DNA of 64,000 bases from Apiospora phragmitis. Its lineage: Eukaryota; Ascomycota; Sordariomycetes; Amphisphaeriales; Apiosporaceae. The notes under the pieces are model-generated. The model was not told the DNA's origin. It made no database searches and worked only from the letters and a program-made list of their open reading frames with translations. A program made the position numbers and the translations under genes. Numbering within the stretch: position 1 is the stretch's first letter; the number at the start of each line of letters is the position of its first letter. Positions 36,417 to 48,873 of this stretch are shown one piece after another. The stretch lies in contig JAQQWL010000005.1 in assembly GCA_038363925.1 (NCBI GenBank), positions 2,914,001-2,978,000 of the forward strand, given 5' to 3'.

Positions 36417-36916
36417 AGTGGTTTGTTGGAAAGCCAGTGGGGGAGGTGGAGGTAAGGGAGAATGGAGAAATGAAGGTAAGTAGGCTAATGACTGGCCGGG
36501 GTAGGTAATTTCAATGCTAGTGGGCTATTTAATCTACCGACTCTCGGCGTTAGTACTACTCTTTTTGGAATAAACGGGATGTCCCGGGGGGATAAAGGCG
36601 ACGCCTCGAATGGACGGTGAGTCCATCTCCCTCTTGAGACACTGGGATAACGTGGAATAACGGCTGGAGTAGGGAGGAATAATCCCCGAAAATCGATTAT
36701 TAAAGCACCCGGCGCTTTCTTGATCGAGTGCATAGGTAGGTACCTAAGTAAGTCGAGTGATGGTTTGGAATGTAATACACGTTCTGGCAGGTCTCAAAGT
36801 GCTCCTCGTCATATTTCCCGATCTTGAGATAAGCTATCACAAATCGAATCCTGCCCTGAACGGCCATTTACTTGAGACTTAGTAGATAATATTTACATCA
36901 TATCCGGAAACTCCCC
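36417..36916. other. intergenic, no gene seen
   Basis: About 500 bases between convergent genes. Short opposed frames only. Confidence 0.4.
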
Positions 36917-37922
36917 TCAGTTCAGGGGTTGTGGCATAACCCAGGACAAAGGCCATTTCCACGCCGGATCGTCCCCATAGATATCCTTCCGGGGGTACGG
37001 CGCACCCACAGGCCACGCGCGCTCCCCGAGTACGAAGACGTGGAACGCGTACATGTCGACATCCTGGTCCAGGTAGGCCTCCAAGACGCGGAAGCTCTCG
37101 CGGTTGACCGAGATGAGCCAGGCCCTCGGCTTCCGCTTCTCAGGCGCATACACGGTCTGGCGGTCCAGCAGAATGATCAAGGTCTGCAGCTCGGCGACCT
37201 CGACGGTGTTGCGGTGCCATGTGTCGTCGCAGTTGCGGTGCAGCTGGATGACGGCGCCCATATCGAAGCGGTCGCGGTAGCACATGTAGCAGCCGGCCAT
37301 CCAGTGCTGCATCCCGCCACCGCCTTTGGCCGTATTAGTCTTCTTCGGTATCGCGTCGGTTCTCGGCGGGAGAATCATGGCCGTAAATTATGGCGTCGCC
37401 CCTGTAGTCGCTGTCGAGCACGACGTGGACCGAGACCTTCAGGGAGAACCAGGTCTCCCTGATGTCGTCGCCCTTGAGCAATCCCTCATCACTCACTGGC
37501 GCACTCCCGGTAAAATAGCCAATAGCTTGCTGCAAGTTACCCGTAATCTCGCTGGCGGTTTGCGATCCAAAACATTTTCCAAAGTACGGATCTGGCCGCG
37601 GCCGCAGCAAGGGGTTTTGGAACTCCGCTAATTTGGACATCTCCGCCGCTCGGAGACGACGAAACTGGCGTTTGACAGCAACTCCCACTGCTGGGAGATC
37701 CTTTTCATCAACACAATCAGCCGGCGGTATCCAGGCTTGAGCGGTTGTGGAAGCTCCCGTCTTTGCAGCCTTCGGTACTGGCGAGAGCTGGTGCAGCCAG
37801 ACGCGGAGCTGCTGACTTGGACGCTGAGGGTTGGATCTATCGATGGGGAGACGTTCCAACTGCGGAAGGGTCTCAATCCAGTTAAATAGATCTTCCCAAT
37901 GCAAATCAGCTAGAATAGACAT
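36917..37922 (-). CDS. unknown fungal protein, paralogue B, one frame break
   Basis: Paralogue of the gene at 28731-29656, same strand, about 7.3 kb away. It starts MSILADLHWEDLFNWIE and ends WPLSWVMPQPLN (about 335 residues after correction). It shares the blocks listed for paralogue A but carries an extra segment (DCVDEKDLPAVGVAVKRQF) in the linker region. The frame breaks near 37335, where two overlapping frames meet at AENRRDTEED and NTAKGGGGMQHW; a one-base correction joins them. The two genes have diverged considerably, so the duplication is old. No domain is recognised. Confidence 0.65.
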
Positions 37923-37979
37923 CGTCGTGAGGGAGTTGGGACTTGGATTGGTAGGACTAGTGGAGTGAGTCAGAAAGGG

Positions 37980-38463
37980 GGGTTCTATCTATGAACAGGT
38001 TTTAGAGATTGTAGTCGAGAATACGCTGTCGTACCTCCCGGGTTTAGCCCCCTTTCCCGATTGGGCATCGCGCGGTTATATACCCCTGTTTCTACCTAAA
38101 TATATATATAAGACTGCCTTCTTATAAAGTCCCCTCGATATATACTTAACTTCTTTCTTCTCTTTTTTTTATTATAAGATTAATTACGATACTTATTATA
38201 CTTGTCTATAGCTATAGGTCTAGCTTAACTTTTTTTATCTTATTTATATTTTAATTTAATCGAACTTTATTATTATTACTGCTTACTTTCCACGCTATAT
38301 AGTAATCTTCATATAAGTTACGTTAAAAATAACATTCTCTTTATAATTACTCTAAGTCTTATCTAGAGATCAGTTATCGGTAAACTCTTCGCAGTTATAG
38401 AGGCTTCCTTCGTCTCTTAAGGGCTGCTTTCATTTTAATACCGTTCGCCTACTCGAAGCCATA
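37980..38463. other. AT-rich RIP-like DNA flanking a transposon
   Basis: Composition turns strongly AT-rich from about 38080, with CpG retained and CpA/TpG scarce. No element boundary was found, so it is probably a fragment of another repeat. Confidence 0.5.
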
Positions 38464-38501
38464 AGCTAAAGCACCCCTCCACGGACCACCCCTTCGCGGA
38501 C
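38464..38501 (+). repeat. left terminal inverted repeat
   Basis: Inverted copy of 40360-40397; 37 of 38 positions agree by eye. It ends the element just inside a TA. Confidence 0.8.
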
Positions 38502-40359
38502 TAGAAAACCTACTAAACACACCCTTTTAATTCAAAGTTATTTCTATAGCTAAAATTAGTCAAGACATACTATTTTTTAATATTTTTAATAATAATATAA
38601 TCCTTTATCTCCGTTTTATTGTTTTCTATTCCCTCTATATCGTTCTACGGCCTACTTAGCACCTCAACGTCGGTAGATTCGTCCTCAAATATGACCCTAC
38701 CTTTTAGCCTCCGCTTAGCCCGTCGTATATTAGCTATACGAATAAATCGCTATCTCGATACAATTCTTACTTTTTAACTTATTTTAGTAATCTTTTTATT
38801 AAGTTTAGCTTAAAAATAATTAATTTAAGCCTCGAAGCTCGCGATTTTATTAATTTATTCGTTAAGGGCCTTATTAACCTTACGAATAAAAAGTTTTTTA
38901 AAAAAGAGGTTAAAAATAAAATTTATAGCGGCTAACTTTTAATTACTATTTTTAATACTTAACTATTAAAAAGTGTTTTAATAAGCGTTAAGGCTAATTA
39001 GGCGACGAAATCGGGCATTAATTCTTTATTAATTGCCGGGGGTAGCTCTGGACGTAATCGAGCGACACCCTTATCCTTTAGGATAACATATTTCGATAAT
39101 AAAGGTTTCGATCGATCCCGCGGATAAATCCTAGCTATTTTCTAGGTATTTTAGATCGTCGAAGGAGTTAAAACGTTAATCCTAGCCTGGCGGTATATTT
39201 TTAATATATTTAATTTAATAGGCTTAAATTTAAAGACCGCGTTTAAATATACCCTTAAAAAGATCCTTAGCCTTTTTTTTAATAGCCCGAAAACCCTTAT
39301 ATTTAAAACCTATATAATATAATTATAATATAGTTTATAAAAAACGAGCTATATTTTATTAATAAAATAAAGTTATAAAAAGTTTTCGTTTATATATAAA
39401 TTATAGCCGTTATAAATTAAAACGACTTATTTATTACCGTAACGAGACCGAATATAAAAAATAAAAATATCTTAAATCTAATCTAATATTATAGGATTAT
39501 TAGTCCACCCTTTAAGCGATACTTTAAACCGCTAGTTATCTTAAAGATAGCTATCTTAGTCTAGAAACCACTAGCTTTAGACATCGGCCCCCTTGAAAAT
39601 GATTAGCGGCGGGAGGGCTACCCCATCACAGCTTATACACTCTAGGGTAGTAATTTATTCCCCTTTCTCGACGTCTTTTTTAAAAGCTAAATAGCTAATA
39701 GCTTCGATAACTACCTAGTGGTCACCGCTAACGCCTTAGCCGATACTTATTTCGTTAGTATTATAAAAGCGTTTAAAAGAGATATTAAATAGTTTCGAGG
39801 TATTAAATCTATTAAAAAAAAACGTTAATATTAATAATAATTACTTTATTAACGCGGCTATAATTAATTATTTTAAACTTAATAGTTTTAACGGACTTGT
39901 TTTTAATTAAAAATCGGGTATATTAACGTTACCCTAGTATATAAGACGCCCCGAAAGCGTTTAGCATTCGTTAAGCTATATCTAAACTTAATAAGCGCTA
40001 GCGCGAAGCCTAGTCTAGCTTAGCCGATAACTTAATTCGCTAATTAAGTTTTAAGAAATAATAATAATACTTGCCGGTCCTTATTTAGCTCTTATTACGT
40101 CGATATACCGGCTAGGCGCCGCATAACCTAAGATCAGTCGGCATCTTATTTACGGACGGCTTCGCGAACACCTAGTCCGAGCTTTACGTTATATATCGTA
40201 GCCTACGCGCGTTTTTAAGTATTAAACGACGATATAAAGAAATAATTAAAAAAAAACGAATAAAATAATAATAATATATATAATTAAAAAATAAAGGTAA
40301 TAAGAGAAATCTATATTATTATCTAAGGGTTTAACGCGTTTATAAAGCGAAACGCGGTG

Positions 40360-40397
40360 GTCCGTGAAGGGGTGGTCCGTGGAGGGGTGCTTTAGCT
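40360..40397 (-). repeat. right terminal inverted repeat
   Basis: Inverted copy of 38464-38501, followed by the TA at 40398-40399. Confidence 0.8.
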
Positions 40398-40419
40398 TAT
40401 TAGTATCGCTACCGCGTTA

Positions 40420-40935
40420 TTGCCTTCATTTCGGATATAGGACGTTTCGGGACTTGTCTCTTCCAATTATCTATACATAATAGCGAGACCACGTTAACAC
40501 TGCAGCCACATTGTCAGCTTTCATTCCAGATAAGGAAGGTCCCATTCTCGTCTCATCCCCAGAGGCCAACGCAGCTGCCTTGGCCTCGGATGCAGGACGT
40601 TCCGCGACTCGTCTCTTCTACTCATCTATACATGATGGCGAGGCCACGTCAGCACTACATCCAACCATGCGGCCTCGGATGAGATGATATTTTATTATCG
40701 TCTTATTTCTAGACAAAGATCACTATTGCCGCGTCATCACGGCCACGCGGCTGCCTTGGCTTCGGATACAGGACGTTCCGGGACTCGTCTCTTCCAATCA
40801 TCTACGCATTATGGCGACACCACGTTAACAATACAGCCACATTGTCAGCTTGAATTCCAAACCAGGAAGGTCCCATTCTCGTATCATCTCCAGAGGACCA
40901 GCCAGCTGCCTTAGCTTCGGATAAAGGGTGTTCCG
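40420..40935 (+). repeat. imperfect tandem repeat, three units plus a partial
   Basis: The phrase TTCGGATAYAGGACGTTYCG recurs (with variants) near 40427, 40577, 40758 and, as a partial, 40915, giving unit spacings of about 150, 181 and 157 bp. Units one and three are most alike, sharing GCCACATTGTCAGCTT and GGAAGGTCCCATTCTCGT. Unit two differs inside. It is non-coding and sits between a transposon and a relic gene; it may be a satellite or a subterminal transposon repeat. Confidence 0.7.
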
Positions 40936-41924
40936 TCTTGATCTCGACCTATCAGTCACTAGATATCGATAAGCTATATGTAGTACCGCAGCTAGCCTGC
41001 GGTTAATTCGGTTCTGTTAATTTCTCCGCGTATATTTACCGCGAGCGATTAGCCGAAACTAAGAGTAGCACATATAACTAACGTCTCTAATATATGCTTT
41101 ACTAGCCCATTAATCGCCATGCTGCACTCCTAGTCACCGAAGTTAATATTAAGATGCGTCTAGTGTGGCATTAGCTAACACGAAATCTCAGCAGGCTATA
41201 AGTTCAGGGCTAATTATAACGGAAAATAGTCTATAAAAATTAAGAGAATACTACTAAGAATGTGATGTATCGATTATTCTATATATAAATATCTATTATT
41301 CGAGCTAATTCCCCTTTTCCCTAAAACATCTTAAAAATATTAAACTTTAAGTCTAAGATCTCTTCTACACATTACTTAAAAAGCCATAATCACACTATAC
41401 TCTTTCACGGGCGACCATGTCACATCTTCTAACCCCTAGCGTGCCGCTCCCTAAGCCTAGTAAAACTCCTTACGAAAAAAAGCTAAGCGGCGACGGTACG
41501 CATATAACTAGTAATCGCAAGGCGGATCTCGTACCTACCTCCGCCGTAGGATTTTTAATAAAGCTAAAATTATCGTTTTACAGCGGAAAAAGAGCTTACT
41601 CCTAAGACCCAATCTCGCTTATTAAAGATAACGAACTTCGAAATCCTACGCCGATTCCGCCCCGGAGAAGCGGTAATAACTATTAGGCAGAAGTGCCTGC
41701 CAGTTCTAGACAAAACGCGACTCTAAGTCTTCCGCCTGCCCTTTTCGCTTCGGATCGGTTTGTCGCCAGGCCGCAAGGTCCGGAGACCGTTTCTTTTATT
41801 GGTACGCCCCCAGCTAGATTAGGCCACCCGGTTGTTTCCGACGTACGGCCACCAGGGGCAAAATCGAGATCCCTTTCTGCTGTTAAGCCCCCTACCGCCG
41901 TAAATTCCTTATTTCACGGGATTC

Positions 41925-42131
41925 TGTTAAATAGGCTCTCGTACGTACGTATAGGTTCCGGTTTTAATCGGGGTTTAATCGTTATATTCTATTATTCATG
42001 TCTATTTTCTCTATTAGCTACGAGGGGCATCGTATACCCCTCTTTATAAAATAGAAAGGGGTTCGTACGCGTAAGCACGTAGCACCCTTTTTAAAATAAT
42101 ATAAAAAACCTTAGTTCTTATTATTTTAATA
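41925..42131 (+). repeat. LTR (left copy, biologically the 3' LTR)
   Basis: 207 bp, similar along its length to 47848-48055; most differences are C/T or G/A. It shares the block ACGAGGGGCATCGTATACCC with the other copy. Confidence 0.85.
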
Positions 42132-42559
42132 CTGGTAGTATTTGTTTTAATAATAGACTTAAGTAGCTCCCTTTTTAAAACGAGTCTTCCTTTCGTAAAG
42201 GTCTCGTACGGATGGGTTACGCTAATCCGGTATTCGGTGCCTGCCTGAGCCGTATAGGTGATATTATACCTTCTTAACGTTAATTTAATTAAATAATAAG
42301 TCCCTTCGTAATAATAATAATAAAAAAAGTTATTATATATTTATATATATTACTTCTCGTTATAAATTAAAAAGAATAGTTTAAAAATAACGATAATAAT
42401 AAAAGTAATAATAATAATAAAAATAATAATAATAATAAGTACGCCGTTATATATCGAAATACGTTACACCCTATTAAAAAAAATATATCTCTTTCTCTCC
42501 TCTTTTTTTACTCGCCGTACAAATCTAGTCTCTTAACATACACTTCTACGCGTACGGTT

Positions 42560-42990
42560 AACCTATTAATTAATACTAGCTATTCGAGGGCTTTATTTAA
42601 AGATTTCTTAATAAAGGCGTTTATAAAGTTATCTCGGCCGTCGACCTAGCAGATTTCCGAGATCTCCTTTTTTTATATAATTCTCGGAAGGATATAATAT
42701 CGATTATTAATTTTTTCTCGTTCGTCGTTCCTAATTTAACTAAGTATTTATAAAATAATCTCGAATCTATATAAAAGATTATTAGTACCTCTTAAAATCC
42801 GAAGCTTCGTATAATTCTTTTAAACGTAATATTAAAGGCGATACCGATATTAATATCGGAAATTATGCCGTATAGTTTATTAATTAATACGCTTCGAGTA
42901 ATTCTCTTATATTTCGTTGAGCTCTAATAAATAATATTATTTTAAATCTCGAACTAGTCCCTCGTATAGCTAAACTCTTAGCCTAGGATA
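42560..42990 (-). pseudogene. Copia RNase H remnant
   Basis: Minus-strand translation around 42600-42760 gives FYIDSRLFYKYLVKLGTTNE, IIDIISFREL and, after a one-base shift, EISEIC-stop-VDGRDNF. These match the end of Copia polyproteins (GTTTEKRLMIDI..REAYE..EI.EIRW..G..N). The stop replaces a Trp, as TGG-to-TAG by RIP would give. Confidence 0.65.
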
Positions 42991-45900
42991 ACTAGGTATT
43001 CGAGCTAGGACGTTAAGTTTTTATTATTTATAAAAGAACCGTCGGTAAAGATATATATTTTTGTACGGTAAAGATTTAGCGAGATATATTTTAAGCCACG
43101 TATCGGATTTTAAATTTACTAATTAATTCGTATATTTAAACTCTCGATATCCTTATTTTTTAAAGTTTATATTTAAGCGGCGATAAATATGTTATACGCT
43201 ACCTTTAATTAGTAAATAAAGGCTAGATATACTATTTTTATACGTTAAAAGATATATTACTGTTCTTTATTAATATTTTTCGGGTCGATAAATTTTAATT
43301 AATTAACCTATTCTTTTTATTCGAAAAAAATATCGTATAATTTTAATTAAATCTTACCTCTATTAAACTCGATTAACGTGTTTTTAATTAAAATACTCTT
43401 CGGCTTTATACGGACTTATCCCTTTACTAGCTTTTCTTCCTCTTTTTTTAAAAAAGGGCTATAATAAAGCTAAACGTATTATCGGTTTATATTATTATAA
43501 TACCGAAGGTATCTAGTATTTTCGTAATAAATAATAAATAAGCGTTATATATTAAAATTATTATTCTTAAATTTCGTATATAATAATTATAATATATCTT
43601 AAACTAATAAAATCCCGACTTTATTAATCCGTATAAAGGTAATATAATTTAAAGCAGCGTCTTTTCGAGATATTAATTCTTTAGTTTTATTGATAAACGT
43701 GCGTAAATTAATCGGTTTAATCTATCGTATAACTAAATATAAGCCTATATAATATTGCGTAGCTCGCCTCGTACGTTAAAATCTTGGATCAAGGTCGATC
43801 TTAAAGCTAAAAGGAGTTTTTAACTTATTTTCTAAACTATTAATAACTAAATTAAAATAGCCTCCTTTTTTATATCTTTATATCCTTATACTACGAGTCT
43901 AGATTTCTCGTATAACTTTATAGTTTTACCTTTAATCTCTTATACGAGCCGTGTTTTAAAAATTCTCCGACCGTTATACACGTTCGGATCGAATTTAACG
44001 AATTTAAAAACTCTTCGTACGGCGAGATTATTAATCTCCTCCGCGTCGGACTTTTAAAATAAATATTTAAACAAAATAATAATCTCGTCTTATCGGAGCT
44101 TAATTATTAAGTCGTAATTCTCTTATTCTTTTTAAGTAAGGAATACGGCGGCTAGAGCGTTCCGGAGTAAATATTTTTTAGGTCGTTCTCGGCTACGGCG
44201 TATAGGAGCTACCGTAATTTCTTCGGCTATTAGTTCGATATCCGGGGTACCTACCGGCTATTCCGGATCTAGTTATATATCCGGCTCGTCGTACGGTTCT
44301 CCGGCCTTTTCCCGATAGTACGGCTTGATTTAAATTATTCGAAAAGCTTTCGGGCCGTCTAGGGTATTTACTCGGATCGTACGGTTTTTAATAACTACTA
44401 TCTTATATAGTCCGGTTTATCCTTCCTTCTCCCGCTAAATTAAGACTTTACTCCGAAGCGGGAATATTAAAATATTATAGATAGCCGGTCCGTTCCGGGT
44501 ATTTAGGGCTCGGTAAATATCGACACTTATACGTATCTTCTAAAATATCTTTATTACTTTCCGTACGGCTTCTCCTCGTACTTAAATCTCCGGTAACGGT
44601 AGTAAGTTCCCGTTAATGCGAAGGTATATCCCGAATACGAGCAGGGTAAATACTAAGCTATTAGGGCTAGCCGTGTTATTTAATACTTTTATTATTATTT
44701 AAAGTATTATTTTAATATCCGTATAATAACCGAGATCTTTTTATAAAATATCGAAAGCTCTACGTAGCGAAACGTATACTCGTTCGATTTTATTTATTAT
44801 TTAATAAATTTCGATAAATATTTATTTATAAATAATTCTTATTACCCGTATATAGTTTCGAAATTCTCTTTAAAAGTGTATACCCGGATTATACGAAATA
44901 TAATTAAAGGGTTTTTAATATATATATATTTAATACTTATAAAAGGTATTTTAAGTATTTTATACGCTAAACGAATATAGGAATATAACCGCTTAAAAAG
45001 ATATACTCGTATTAATTATATAAAGTACGTTTTATCCGTTAATATAAATAACGTTTATAATAATCTCGTAATTAAAGTCGTATTCGTTTTATAACGAGAA
45101 TTTAAATCTTTATAGTACCGGATCGTGCGCTTAGTATTAAGAGCAGAACTTTCAAATCTCGTTAAGAATAGTAGGGTCGACGTCGTTATAGCCGGCGTTT
45201 TTTAAAAGAGTATAAAGCTTCTTTATATAAAAGTGTTTAAAAGAGTATAAAGCTTCTTTATATAAAAGTGTTTAAAATATTAATAGCGGTATCGAAGCTA
45301 TCCTTTAATAAAATATAACGTCGTTTTTATACGGCTGGTATTAAAGAACGGGTATCCTTATTTCTTAATTATAAAAAGTATTTCGCCGTTTTTTTATATA
45401 ATAAAATTAAGGATATTATTATAATACGTTTTAAACCGGTCGGCGTTATATAACGAAAATAAGAAAAGGGTTATAATATTTAAGATATAATATTTTATTA
45501 TTTTTAATAAGTTTTATATATCGATTATTTTAATTAATAAAATAAGCTTTAAGCTTTCGAACTTAATTTCGGCGCTTCTCGGGTTTAATTAATTCGTATA
45601 TCTAGGTTTTTTTATACATAAACCTTTATTTAAAGCTTTCTAATTATTAAAAATAAAGCGGCGCCGGTATTTTAAAGCTCTTCTTAATAAGTCTAGTTAT
45701 ACGGGCTATTAAAATTAAATTAGTCGGTTCGTATAATAGTTTCTAAGTAAATATCTTCGTTAATAAGCCGGTAATAAAACGCGGCGTCCGTTAAGTAAAT
45801 AATACCTTATCGTATATTTTCCGAATCGAGGTATTTGTACTCCTCTTCGTTATTTTTTAACTTTTTTTTATTCTTTTCTTAATTTTAAACGAACGTTTTA

Positions 45901-47847
45901 TATTTATTATCGCACGCTTAGAAATATTAGTTCCTTATTTAAAACTATTTTTTAGCTAAGTAGTTTATTAATTAATAGCTTTATTTATAGTAAATTCGTC
46001 AGGTTTTTTATTCGAACTTCCGGTTTTTATACGGTAATTTTAATTAGAAAATGCCGGCGGGTCGCTAGATCCTTTCTTATTTTAATAATCGGTTATTATA
46101 TAATAATTTATTATTATAAATTAATTAGTTTTTTTTATATAATTATTTTTAAACCGTTTATTAATTAAATATATATTTTTAATTAAGTTTCAATATAATT
46201 TTTCCGTTAAGTATTATTCCGAGATTTTTTAATCCGCTATTATATTTAACGATATGCGAAAGTCTAAAAATAGCGTTTCGCATATTAGCTTTTAATAAAT
46301 AAAGGTTGGTAAAAATTCCGGAACTCCTCGATAAACTTTTACGACGGAGGTATAAAAAGCGATCTTTTTTTCGAATCCTTTTTTAAAGGCTCGTTATACG
46401 AATTAGAGCTTATTTAACAAGATTTTTAAAACTTTAATAAATTATTTTTCGGCGTTCTTATTTTTTATTTATACGAAAAAGGTTATCGTTTAATTTATAA
46501 AGTATTATATATAATTTATTATTATATTAAAGTGCGAATTTATTAAATAATATATCTCGTTTTATCTCTTTTCGGGTCCGATATAGTTAAGATAGAATAC
46601 CTTCGCACGGCCGGAAAGAATATCTAGGAAAACTGTATAGTATTAATCTTCTAGTATATCTAGCCGTCGGCATGTTCCGATAAATATCCGTACTTTATCG
46701 TAAAAGATGTTATACGGCTTGCTGGTATAGTTTTTTTTTCCTTTTTTTATACTTTCGAAAAAGTAACGACCTTATTCTAATTAATTTTACCGTTATAAAT
46801 AGCTCGGCTTAAAGGGATATTATACTTTATAATATACGCTAAACTAGATAATTATATAGTTTAATCTAGTAATACCGGAGTCGGGGAAGGAAAAAGGACG
46901 ATGTCTTGCGACGCTTAAATACTTAATAATCTAGGGTAGGACGTCGGGCCTAGAGTATCCCGTAATGTCGCGAATAATTACTCCGTATAGAGATTAGGTA
47001 TTTCTCGCTTAGGCGGCGGTTATTCGATTATTTATTTTAAAAAAGAGTATAGAATATCCTTTTTTCGAGTTTCCGAAGTCGGTTTTACCGGTCGGTTTTA
47101 TTAGTATACGGGAGCGGCCGGTGGTATTAGTTATACGAGCTTACTCTTAAAGGATTCGCTTATCGATATATTAATTCCGTTTTTCTCGAGGTAATAATAG
47201 AGCTCTTTTTAAAATATACGGTTAACTTAATCGAATTAGTATTTAATTTATTCTTTAAACTTTATATTAAACACTTTTTAAAGGAATATTCTTTTTATTT
47301 TTAATATATAATATTTTAAAAAGTATTATATAAAGTATATTATAAGTAATTCGGGTATTATTTTTTTAAAGAATACTTTTAAAAATTCGAGTTCTTAAAA
47401 AACGAGGTTAACGTTTTTTTTTAAACTATTAAAAAAATTTCGGTATTTTAAAAACTTTTTTATATATAAATAGTTCAGGGTCTAGGGTTATTAATCTATT
47501 TAAGTTTAGTACGTCCGGATTCGATCTCGATTCGCCGACCGTAATTAACTTTATTTTAATAAGGGTTATTATTTTATAAATTATATAATAAAGTTATTTA
47601 AATATATAATTATATATAACCTAGCTAGTTTCGCGTATAATTTGGAACCTGGTCTCCTCCTTATAATATATACTCGGGAAAAGGGGTTCCTCCTCGTACG
47701 GTTAATTTAGTTCGGCTCTTCTTCCGAATTTCTAACGGGCGGAAATTCTCGGGACTCCTTAACACGGTCACCCTTACGTCGGTAAGGGCGTAAAACCGTC
47801 TCTTTACTCTTACTAATTTATAATCGCTACGGGTAACCATTAATTAG

Positions 47848-48055
47848 TATTAAATAAGCTCTCGTATATACGTACAAGTTCCGGTTTTAATCGAGGTTTA
47901 ATCGTTATATTCTATTATTTATATTTATTTTCTTTATTAATTACGAGGGGCATCGTATACCCCTCTTTATAAAATAAAAAAGGGGTTCGTACGCGCAGGC
48001 ACGTAGCACCCCTTTTAGGGTAATATAGAAGACCTCAGTTCCTGCTGTTCCAACA
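47848..48055 (+). repeat. LTR (right copy, biologically the 5' LTR)
   Basis: 208 bp. Its outer (right) end is barely mutated (CCTGCTGTTCCAACA) whereas the matching inner end of the left LTR is AT-converted; it carries the same GCACGTAGCACCC block. Confidence 0.85.
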
Positions 48056-48727
48056 GATTCCGAGGGAAGATTTTGAAAATTTACCTTGGATAAAGGTAGC
48101 TGCTAAGCGCTGGAAGGCGCGGGAAGCGTTGGTGCATACCATCCCTCATCTATCTCAAAATAAAGACAGCCAGGCCCTGGAGGGTTTTACTATTACCACT
48201 AGTGGCGATCAGTCGATAAATAGAGGGACGCCGAGTTCTTCTAAAGTCACTAATGGGAGCACGATTAGCCTTGCCTCGAAGACACAACCAGATTCCGCCA
48301 GTAACACCGACTCGCGAGGCTCGGTAGTTGCCGGCACGAAACGCAAAGCCCGGGAGGAGCTATCCGCATCGGACGGCAACCTCCCTGATCCTCGCAGCGG
48401 CGCAAGTGATGACCACGCGAGTTCTCGAGACCAGACAGTAACGGCAGAAGAACAGCCTGCTCACAAGCGTCAGAGGAGGACCGACCAGCCTCGACGACCA
48501 AGTTCACTAATGAGCCAGCCCCCTCACCGCGACAACCCCGTTGGACGATCAGTTAAGATGTTGCCGGTATCTAATCCAGCATCTTCGAACATTGTCTCTC
48601 CTTTCAACGCTGCATCTTATGACGAAATAACGCTCTCCAACAGTATCATGAAATGAGTAATAGTGAACAGACAGCAAACGTATCAGCTCTAGTTCAATAT
48701 GGACAAGCCCCAGGCCGCAGCGTATTA

Positions 48728-48774
48728 CCATTCCCCACCACATACCGGGACACACCACATACCGGGACAGCAAA
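48728..48774 (+). repeat. pogo-like left TIR
   Basis: Near-inverted copy of the right end (50900-50946). Two CACCACATACCGGGACA units in tandem; the other end has AGCG where this has ACCG. Confidence 0.75.
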
Positions 48775-48873
48775 ACTCTGTTAAAGGGGCTATGTTCCGC
48801 CCACGAATAGTATATTTAGATGTGAAGCAATTCAGACGTATTATATAGCAATCCGACGAGAATTTCTTGGTGT

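Larger units (their letters stand above)
38464..40397. mobile_element. RIP-degraded TIR DNA transposon (Tc1/mariner, Fot1/pogo-like)
   Basis: A 1934-bp element bounded by inverted repeats of about 38 bp: the left end begins AGCTAAAGCACCCCTCCACG at 38464 and the right end carries its reverse complement up to 40397, with one C/T difference near the inner edge. TA dinucleotides lie at both flanks (38462-38463 and 40398-40399), the target-site duplication of this superfamily. Size and TIR style match Fot1-like elements. The interior is AT-rich and stop-ridden, so no transposase frame survives. Confidence 0.78.
41925..48055 (-). mobile_element. RIP-degraded Ty1/Copia LTR retrotransposon, complete with TSD
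   Basis: Two direct LTRs (41925-42131 and 47848-48055) flank about 5.7 kb of AT-rich, stop-ridden DNA. A 5-bp duplication, GATTC, lies just outside at 41920-41924 and 48056-48060. LTR ends are TG...CA type (TGTTAAATAGG at the left start, TTCCAACA at the right end). On the minus strand near 42560-42790 a degraded frame reads FYIDSRLFYKYLVKLGTTNE and IIDIISFREL, then VDGRDN, the usual end of Copia RNase H. Transcription therefore runs right to left. RIP has destroyed all coding function. Confidence 0.85.
41417..48656 (+). pseudogene. relic gene split in frame by the Ty1/Copia insertion
   Basis: The frame from 41417 (MSHLLTPSVPLP...) to 41924 and the frame from 48061 to 48656 join exactly when the 6.1-kb element and one copy of its GATTC duplication are removed: ...NSLFHGI then PREDFENLPWIKVAAKRW. 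The left part holds a TAA at 41603 and a TAG near 41684, both explained by CpA-to-TpA change. The right part is Ser/Asp/Gln-rich with a basic patch (TKRKAREE, KRQRRTDQPRR). The family is not recognised. Downstream coding-like frames past the pogo element may belong to the same old gene, but frame continuity there needs a further correction. Confidence 0.6.
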
